From: Heterobilharzia americana
Lineage: Eukaryota > Platyhelminthes > Trematoda > Strigeidida > Schistosomatidae
Length of the DNA stretch: 64,000 nucleotides
Direction: 5' to 3'
NCBI GenBank assembly: GCA_944470555.2
Contig: OX104128.1
Coordinates: forward strand, 40,159,920 to 40,223,919
Shown here: positions 42,301 to 51,300 of the stretch, in pieces
Position numbering within the stretch: position 1 is the stretch's first letter
Layout of the letters: the number at the start of each line of letters is the position of its first letter
Notes under the pieces: generated by a model
Database searches by the model: none
What the model was told of the DNA's origin: nothing
Seen by the model: only the letters and a program-made list of their open reading frames with translations
Position numbers and translations under genes: made by a program

Positions 42301-45300
42301 TCCACTTCACTGTTTGCCTCCATGCCGTGTTCTTGAAGAATTCATTTGGAATAGTACTAATAGCATTCAAGTATAAAAGACGGAAAGTTTCACTTCCGAA
42401 ATTATTTAATCGGATTCCTGAATTTAGTTTTTCAATATTCTTGGGATCAGATTAGATACATCGATTGACAAAAAATTATGATGAAAGGCAACTTTAGTTT
42501 TACAAGTGACTGTAACCCCTTTAATGTGAAGTTCATTTCTCTACCATGTGGAAAAACATCAGGAAAAAGACTCTCTTTGTTTAAAATGTAGTGAAATATG
42601 CTTGTAATGCGGATGAGTTTCACTGAAGAAGACATTTTGCAAGTGTCTATATGAACTTACGAAATTTTTTTTTGTAGTGTTTATGTATATTTGTACATGA
42701 ATTCACAATTGTGTAGCCGATAAGTGCGAAAGACGCATGGAAAATTAGATTTTAATATTATTCGAGAAGCAAAGTACAGGTACAAAAGTAGTAAAGCGAA
42801 CCAGATAGAGTCTTGACCTTTATCTACATATGCTATGTCCTTCTTTCAAGTCCAAGGGAACTTCCAGAATGTGAATATTTTGCTACTTCAGTACATAGTT
42901 TGCTACAAAGATTGAGAAAAACCCGTGAAATCGTGACTCGGTAGTCGAGAGAGTCGGCTTCAAACGAATGCCTCACGGATTTCGGCAACACACTGCCCAC
43001 TGATGTTTTGACAGTCAAGAAGTGTCAGCAAAAACAAATCATTGTCTAGTTCATCAACATGCATGTGGTTATTGAGAGAGAAGTGCTGTTGTCACTTATA
43101 ATGTTGCCATAATGAGTATGAACTTGGTTTAAATTGTCCAAGTAAAATTGCCGAAGTTATCAGTTGATAGGTACGTAGGAATAGAACGATTTCAGTTATA
43201 ATCCAACACTTTATCACGCAGTTGTATGCATAGAGGAGATCAAAAATATAGTATATATGCTGATATGCTTGTTGTTTAGGTCATCAGGATGATGAATGAT
43301 GTTACAAGAAGAAAATGGTAAAGTTTTAATGCCTTCAGTTAGGTGCTTTGTGAATATTCGGCTAGTTTGAAAATACTCAATCAAAAACTAAGGCTAGTCA
43401 AGAAACCACTGAAATTCATACAACAATGAGCAACTGTTTTTTCGTTGGTTTTCACCATAATCGAATTCAGGAATTTCAGATCTGATGATTATTTTAGTAC
43501 AGTTTGGAACTTACTAACCGATATTAACAAGTTGAATCACAATCTGTTTGATAATACCATTAACATTGATAGATGGCTGTCACCAGTTGGACAGCATTGC
43601 AGTTCCAGTGATTCCGTCGATGATATTAGTTTACCATGAAAACTATCTCCAAACTTATAGTTCCCCACAAACCGCTTGAGTGGTTACTGTTCTATTTTTT
43701 TATTATTAACTTGCTGCAAGATAAATTTCCCAAACATTCTGGCAAGAATCCATGAGATACAACCATTTCAAGGTAGACTTTCGCCAGGAATTCCAAATCA
43801 TGGGTTGCTGGAAAATTGTCCAGTAATAATTTCAGTACTGCTGTATTTTTACGATTGAAGTCTTATTTCGTCTTACAAAAGTGATTGTATCGAAGAGGAA
43901 CTGTGGTTCATTACCATATGCTGTTTCCATATATTACTTCAGTGTACCTAAATCTTTCATCCTAAATTAATCAAACCAGGCTGTAATGGAAAAAAGATTA
44001 TCTTTTTGTACTGGCTGATGACTGAAGGTGAAACGAAAACCTGGGTAGCATCCGAATTCAAATAAGCCACCTACAGGCTACCGAAATAAAATATGCAGAG
44101 AAATTTCATACTACTAAATAATAGTATAAAAACTAAGTGTAAATTTATCAAAAATATACATCTTTGTTGTTTCTCTATACTTTTCACCTTGTTATATGTT
44201 TTTCTACGTAGGATGTTGTTGATGAAAGAGATGAATTAAAGCAGAGAATAAAAGACTATCTGAACGAATTATCACGTTTAGAACGTGTTTTGTCAGAACG
44301 TGACAGTGAATGTAACAAACTGATAGATCAATTGAGAACAGCAAATGAAGAGGCAGAAAGCTGGAGAATTCGATGGGAAACAGCTGAAAATAAATTGACT
44401 ACTTGTAAAGTAGACTTGGAGGATAAAGAAGCTGACTTATCGAATGAACGTGAAAGATCCGATATAAAAGACAGAGAGATATCACATTTACGTGCCACAC
44501 TGAATTCAACAGAGATACAGGTTAGTATGCGTGAAATACTTTTCTCTTATGTAATTTTCTTATTTAATTAGAATCATTTACATTAATGAGAATCCGTTTA
44601 AAGGAAACAGAAAATTAAAAGATAAACGACAATCTTTTGTAAGTACCTGGATGTAACTTCTTGATTTGTAGAGTTATAATACAGACCAATGAAGTGGTAA
44701 ACTGTAATCGGATGAAAAGGTAACGCTGTGAAAGTGTTCATACAACTCTGAAGCTGTTCAGAAATCGACTCAAACATGCAAAACTTAGTTCTCAGTGTAG
44801 AGTGATACATAATAAAGGTTTCAAATCATCATGGTTACAAATGTTTCTACATGTTGTTGTTATCGGAAGAGAATCAATGCTTCTTGAGAAGTCATACATC
44901 CAACCTCTTCATAAAGTGTCATCATTATCTATAATCAGACCAAAAGGGTGATTAAAAATGTACCTCACTTTGTGATCAACTTCAAAACAATGCATATATA
45001 TATTCACAGTGGTCTTACTTCTTTTCTGGAATGACCAAGGGAATAATACTAATGATAATAATAGTAATAACGCAATGAGACACTTGGATTGGGTACGAAT
45101 AGCGACTGTTCTCCCTCAGAACCTTATACTTCACTTAGCCCGACAAAGACCGGCCTGTGATCGTAAGGAAGATAGTTTACTCGACACAAATGCATCATTT
45201 ATATACGGTTTACATGAATATATAAAACCGCTAGGTCCAAAGTTTTATGTTTGTTTTTATTAGGACAAATTGCTCAATAAGATTTATCCTGACCACACAG

Positions 45301-48300
45301 TGACATAAGATAAATGTTGAAATCCAAAACCTTCACTTTAGCGGCTGATGACTTCAAATATTGATTTCCATTTAGATCACTTCCAATCATTTCCTTTGCC
45401 TTCTCTATTGATTTGGTCTTTTCAGCCGATTAGACTTTATTTGATGAAGTGACTGAGATTGATTAATTAGATTCGATTCAACTGGCTAAACAGTAAAATG
45501 CTCATCACTGATGTGCAATACACCGTGAAGTTAAACTTTCTGTATTCAGTTAATTTTTTTGAGGTTGTTCTCTAAACGAAGATTTATTTTCAAAATATAT
45601 AACTTGTTCTCATAGAGATATGAATACTTACATAACATGTTATTGACTGCCCTCTAAGACATATTTTCATCATGAATTATACCGTAAACTTGGGTTTCGC
45701 TACTTCATAGAGATTACCTGTAACTTTATCCCTGAAATGAAAACGAAGAATTACCAGTGAAGTAGCCTTAAACACTCATTGGAACTGACCAATGAGATAT
45801 TGGTAGAGCACGATTCCCACGTATTACGCACACGCTTCCTTAGCCCTAACCCTGACCTTTCTCCGCACCTAAACTAAATCAAGAACTAAACCCAAATTTT
45901 ATATTAAACTTGATTATTTGATGTCATACAGTGATGAAGTATTATTCACCGAATGAAGTTTCGAGCATAAACTATTGGAGTGACTTTATAGGTCACCTTA
46001 ACAACTGCTAAAATAACCAGTTACGTTTATTTATTTTATGAAGAATTACCTTGTCAAATGAAATAGAGAAACCTGACTGGCTATTTCAGCAGGTGCTAGA
46101 GTGGCTATTAAAATCACTCGATTATTGTTTATAGTTAATAGAAATTAATCATTCAACTTTCAATAGTTCTATCGCTTCGTGTTCAATCGTTAGTGGTGGT
46201 GAGATTTTCCTCATCTGCGGTAAAAATTTTGCTTCATTCCTGTAATGCGTATCGGGTATTGATTCCGTGAATAAAATATTTGGTAATCGGTCGCTTTCTC
46301 ATGTTGAACTTAGGTATGAATGATTTGTCCCATCCTAATATTTGGTCGCATCTCAGTGAATACATTGCAACAACTGAGTTTCATTCCAGATGATTGATCT
46401 TAGTCGAATCTATCGTTTGAATTTCGGCTAAATTCTTACACTCCGATGATCTATCTGGCCCTGATAGGCTGGTTTGACCTCACATCAGCCAAAGAACTAT
46501 TGGGGACCTGGGATCTCAATTTTCGGGTCTTAGACGGGAACTCTTAAGCAGTCCACACCTACCATCCCATTGAAAATAGAACCCAACATTGTCTTATCTC
46601 ACAGCAAGTATGTTATTACACTGTTGCTGGGTCAAAATATAATGACATATACTTTCCAGCTTCTGGCGCTTTGTAAACAAGGCGCAACCGTACTTCAGTG
46701 AGTATTCTTCCCTACACCCGATTTCGTTGATCCACTAGACTTTCACTAGAACTTTGGGAAGTCCATATCGAAGTTTGTCACTATCTAGCATAAGATTTTT
46801 ACTCAGTCTGAATGTCTGGTGCTTTCCTAATGGAGCGATATAAGACAAGAAATCACTGAAAACCTTGGAGAACTGGATAAGTGTTTAGTCCCAGTTTGGG
46901 ACTTAATAGCTTAATAGCAACATACTCTCCGTGAGATCTGATGGTTGAGTTCTATCCTCAGCAGGGTTGTGCTTAGTCTTCAGTAATTTCTTACTGATAT
47001 CAGTTCGTAATGAAACTTGAAGGCTTTGAATATCAGGTACAAGTGTACACCTAACATGATCTCATTAACCCATATTTGAGTCCCATAATTTCTGAATCAA
47101 TATCTAGCTGATTTTTCACTGCCTCGAGTATCACATTGATTAGCATGTCATTAAAAAGGCTTCTTACATAGAAACCGATCATTTTTACGTCATCGAAATG
47201 TATGTCGAGTTTTAGTTTTTAATTTGTAGAAGCTAATTAATCTGGGATTTAAATGGTCACTACAAGGATATAATATTGATTTTGGAGTATTTCTGAAGTT
47301 AAACATCGGTCTTATAGGATAACTTGCTTTATGGAATTAAAGGTAACATAAATCCTAATAGGATTATTTTTATTAAATATTCAATTAAACTATTCATACT
47401 GATACAGAGATGATGTCAGTTAGCTAACTAGGTCAGTGGTAGGTTTCTGAACCTTATTCATGAAAGTGCTAATAAGTTTCATGATCTCTTCATATGCTTT
47501 CGTCCGGTTTTATTGAAATAAACTGACTTATCTATAACCGATTATGAATTACTTTCATCGAATTCCGCTATCATCATGCCACTGTCATTTCGCAAACCAG
47601 TTAGAATTGATGCCTCTAGTCTTATAAAATTTCATTCTGTCTTGCTTTTTAAGTATTAGTGCATACTGTACTGTAACCTGTCCGAAGGCGTTCCTATCTA
47701 ATGGACCTAATGCCTCTTCTATTCTAGGTAAGACATCTTTGGGCTGTAGGTAACCCAATGCTAAGCTGGAATTTAGTCCTGTTTCAAGTATTTTCGAACT
47801 GTTTCAAGAACCCTCTTTTTAATCGTTTATATCTTAAATGACAGTGATTAAAAATCATCTAAACACTAGCCCTGTGAGTATTTAGAAAGGAGTAATGAAG
47901 TCTTTTCATAGTATGCCATTACCACACTATCAATACAAAATTATTCTTTACATTTTAGAGTAATGCAACTTCTCGTTCACTAGTTGAAGCGAATGAACAA
48001 CTAAGAATATCTCGAGCAGAAATCGATACACTTACTACAGAAATATCACGAATACGTGATTCATTATCTCGTTGTGAAACAGAAAAATCAAATCTACAAC
48101 GTGAAATTAACTCACAAAGATTAGATAATGATCAACTACGTGCACAATTAGATGATTTTGAAGTGGAACTAGAACAAATTAAAGAACAATTAGAAGAGGA
48201 ACGTGAAAACACTAGAAATATGAATGAAGTATTAACAATTACACGTCAAAAACAACAAAAAGCTTTATCTGAAGCTCAGGTGAGTATGAGAAAATTTCTT

Positions 48301-51300
48301 CAGTTATTTTTATTACTTCATTACGAGTACTAAAAAAGATACATTGCGAATTGAGATTGTTTGTTTAGCGATAAGCCAGTCGATGAACACAACAAGTACA
48401 GATACTGAGAACTTTTCACAGAATTATTACTAGTAAGTACGTTTTAGTCATCTCGAGTATTTCCTTTCGTTTTTAGATCTTGTATATATTGCATTCCTGT
48501 AAGTATAAAACAAGTATTTGCAAAATTTTACATGATTTGTGAGAACGGTATAATATTTCAAGTTGTTATTCGTCGTAGACTGACATCAGTTGGAGGAAAA
48601 AAGGAAACCTTGGAGCACTGGACAGCTATTCCGTCCTATTATGGAACTCCTCAGCAGTGGACACCCACGATCCTGCCAGGGATCGAACCTACGACCTTCA
48701 GGTTCCGTGACTAGCACGTTATCATTGAGCCATTGAACGGTAAAACTCGAGTGTCAGATATCACAGTGGTTTCTTTCAGAGGAAAAATATGTTCGAATCA
48801 TGAACTGTGATCTGCTCAGCACCAAAGAGAGGCATGAAAAAAAGATACACTGACTAAAAGAAAAAAGGCAGTCAAAATCAAATATCAGGAGGAAGTATAT
48901 TCGAAATAAACAGTTGTGAACGCCAATACAATGGAAATTAACAGTTGGAATTGAAGTATTTCGGAAAAATTCCATTCACTTCGATGACTAGCAAACGTAA
49001 CTCTTTCAGGTTAATAAGCATCAACAAATGCGGGTGGACAGACAACAAAAAATAAGGCGAAATTTATTGCCAAACCTTGTCTGCATGGGTGTTAGTATAG
49101 AATATGATTGGTTGCTTGGAATTATGTTGTGCATGCCATACCAACGCTTATCTTGATGTGCAATGTTAACCCCAACAGGATTGGAAGAGGAGAAGGTTAA
49201 AAGTGGTCAGATAAAAGTTGTAATAAGTTCATGAGGTTTCTGATTGTTCACCTAAGTCTTTAAGGAAGGTGTAGGCCACTTGACTGAGTTTCTGGAGATG
49301 ACAGGCATCAATAATTAGAGACTCTTGGTGATGTGACCTAAAATCGATCATAGTTATGCAAATGTATACACTCTTTGTCATCTTCGAAATCTTTAACAAC
49401 TTCATTTAACCTTATTCTGTTTATTCTCTTTCTCCTCTCATATACTTTTCCTTACTTTATTATCAATTGTTTGGTACCCAACTTTTGTTTTCCTTCTGAT
49501 TGTGAAGTGTGGGAGCTTGAACCAATGTACTTTTGTGCCAAGTTCTACGTTGATTTTTCCGTTTGTTAAGATTTAATGCGTAAGTATCGAGTTGGTTGTT
49601 AATCTTCAGTGCACTTCTGCTGAGCTACACGAAACTTTCTTATGGTTGGATAACAGCTCAACTATCTAGCCGCACAGAAATACCTGATTCGCTAAACACA
49701 ATAAAATGTTCTCAATCACTGACTGACTGTCTTCGTATTGTTTAGTGACTTTCCTTGACTTGATTGCGAAAATTCAATTTCTTTGTACTTCGCCTTGTAC
49801 CTTGATGTTATAGTGGGATTTGGGATAAACTGAACGAATACTCAGTAATACCAATTCCTGTGTCAATAAGAAGTGACTGATCATGTGTTTCTGAGAATAA
49901 AAATGCTCTGAATACCCTCATTCTACCAAGAGTAACACAATCTTTAGAATACTTATCATTCTCAACATTCGTATCATGAAATATATCTAAATATTTACGA
50001 GAATTAGGAGAAAACATTGTATAGACTAAATAATTAATTATCAATTTATTGGTGAACGATGTCTAAAGGTGGAGACTATTGAAAACTGGAAAGATTTCAA
50101 GTAGTAGAGAAGATTTGCAGCTCGAAATGATAATCATAATGTCAGATGACTTCATCAAAATTTACTCCATAAACAAATAAATGCTGATAAAGTCTCCTAG
50201 CCAGGTGATCAAACGTCCAATAACAAATCTCAAAGCTCGGAGAACACTCAATAATTATCAAACAATGATTCATTTGTACGCTAAGTATTAAACTGTTCAA
50301 TGCGACTGTGAATATTTCTTTCAAATATTGTCCATTTTTAAGACTGCAAAAGACAGTAAAAAGGATAACTTGTTAACACAGAAGTTAATGTAGGAACTTC
50401 CAAAGAAGTACACCGGCCAAAGTTGTGATACTTTGAAAAAGCATAAAACCAAAGAGTGAATAGAATTAGAATACCAATCAGATAAATAAAAGGATTTGAG
50501 ACCAAAGAGAATAAATCAATGAATATTAGTGAGAATATTCCAAATTTTGAAGTCGGTAAATAAAGAATACATCTGCACCATTGTGATTGATCTTGGATCT
50601 TTTTACAGAAAACCGTCGAATTTCATGGAACTTTGCCTTGTTATGATACAGGCACCCATAGATTTTTTTCAAATAAAATCTTAATTCAACTAATATTCTT
50701 CCTAGAGCTAAACGACTATCTGGTATATTTAATAATAATAATTTTTCAAACTCCAATTTGCTACAAATTCAAGGAATCCAAAAAACCTTAACCATAATCA
50801 AAGTATAACAAGGGGAACTTACCATTAGTAGTAATTTGTGGTTAGTAGTTTATTGTAAGAAGACTAGGCATTCGTAAATCATGCTTGTGAGAATACTAAG
50901 TAAAAAACTCCTGCGTCGATTCGCATAACAGGAAGTGATTACAAAATGCGACTTCACGGGGATTGATCTAATCCCAGAAAGATCCTTGGTAGATCTAGAA
51001 CACGCAGTTAGTCAATACCTGTTAATTAAAGACAAGATGTAGCGTTTTCTGGACGACATGAGTGGCAATTTGAGAATGTTTGGGATGTGTTTCTTACCAC
51101 CCAAAGGTGAACTGTTGCTCCAGGACAAGTCACTTACGATGCCCCAGTTAACAGTGAAGAGTGAGGTGGTTAAGTGCGTTGAACACTCCACTTACCTGAG
51201 AAGTTGGGTCATCCCTGGTGCGTTGGTCAGAGGTCAACAAAATCTTTGCACGGATAAAAAAGGCTTGATTGACTTTTGCCAACTTGTACCATTAATAACA

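Noticed and set aside
45835..45900. Interstitial telomere repeat (agccctaaccctgacc)
   Set aside because: Only about two imperfect units; too short to mean anything.
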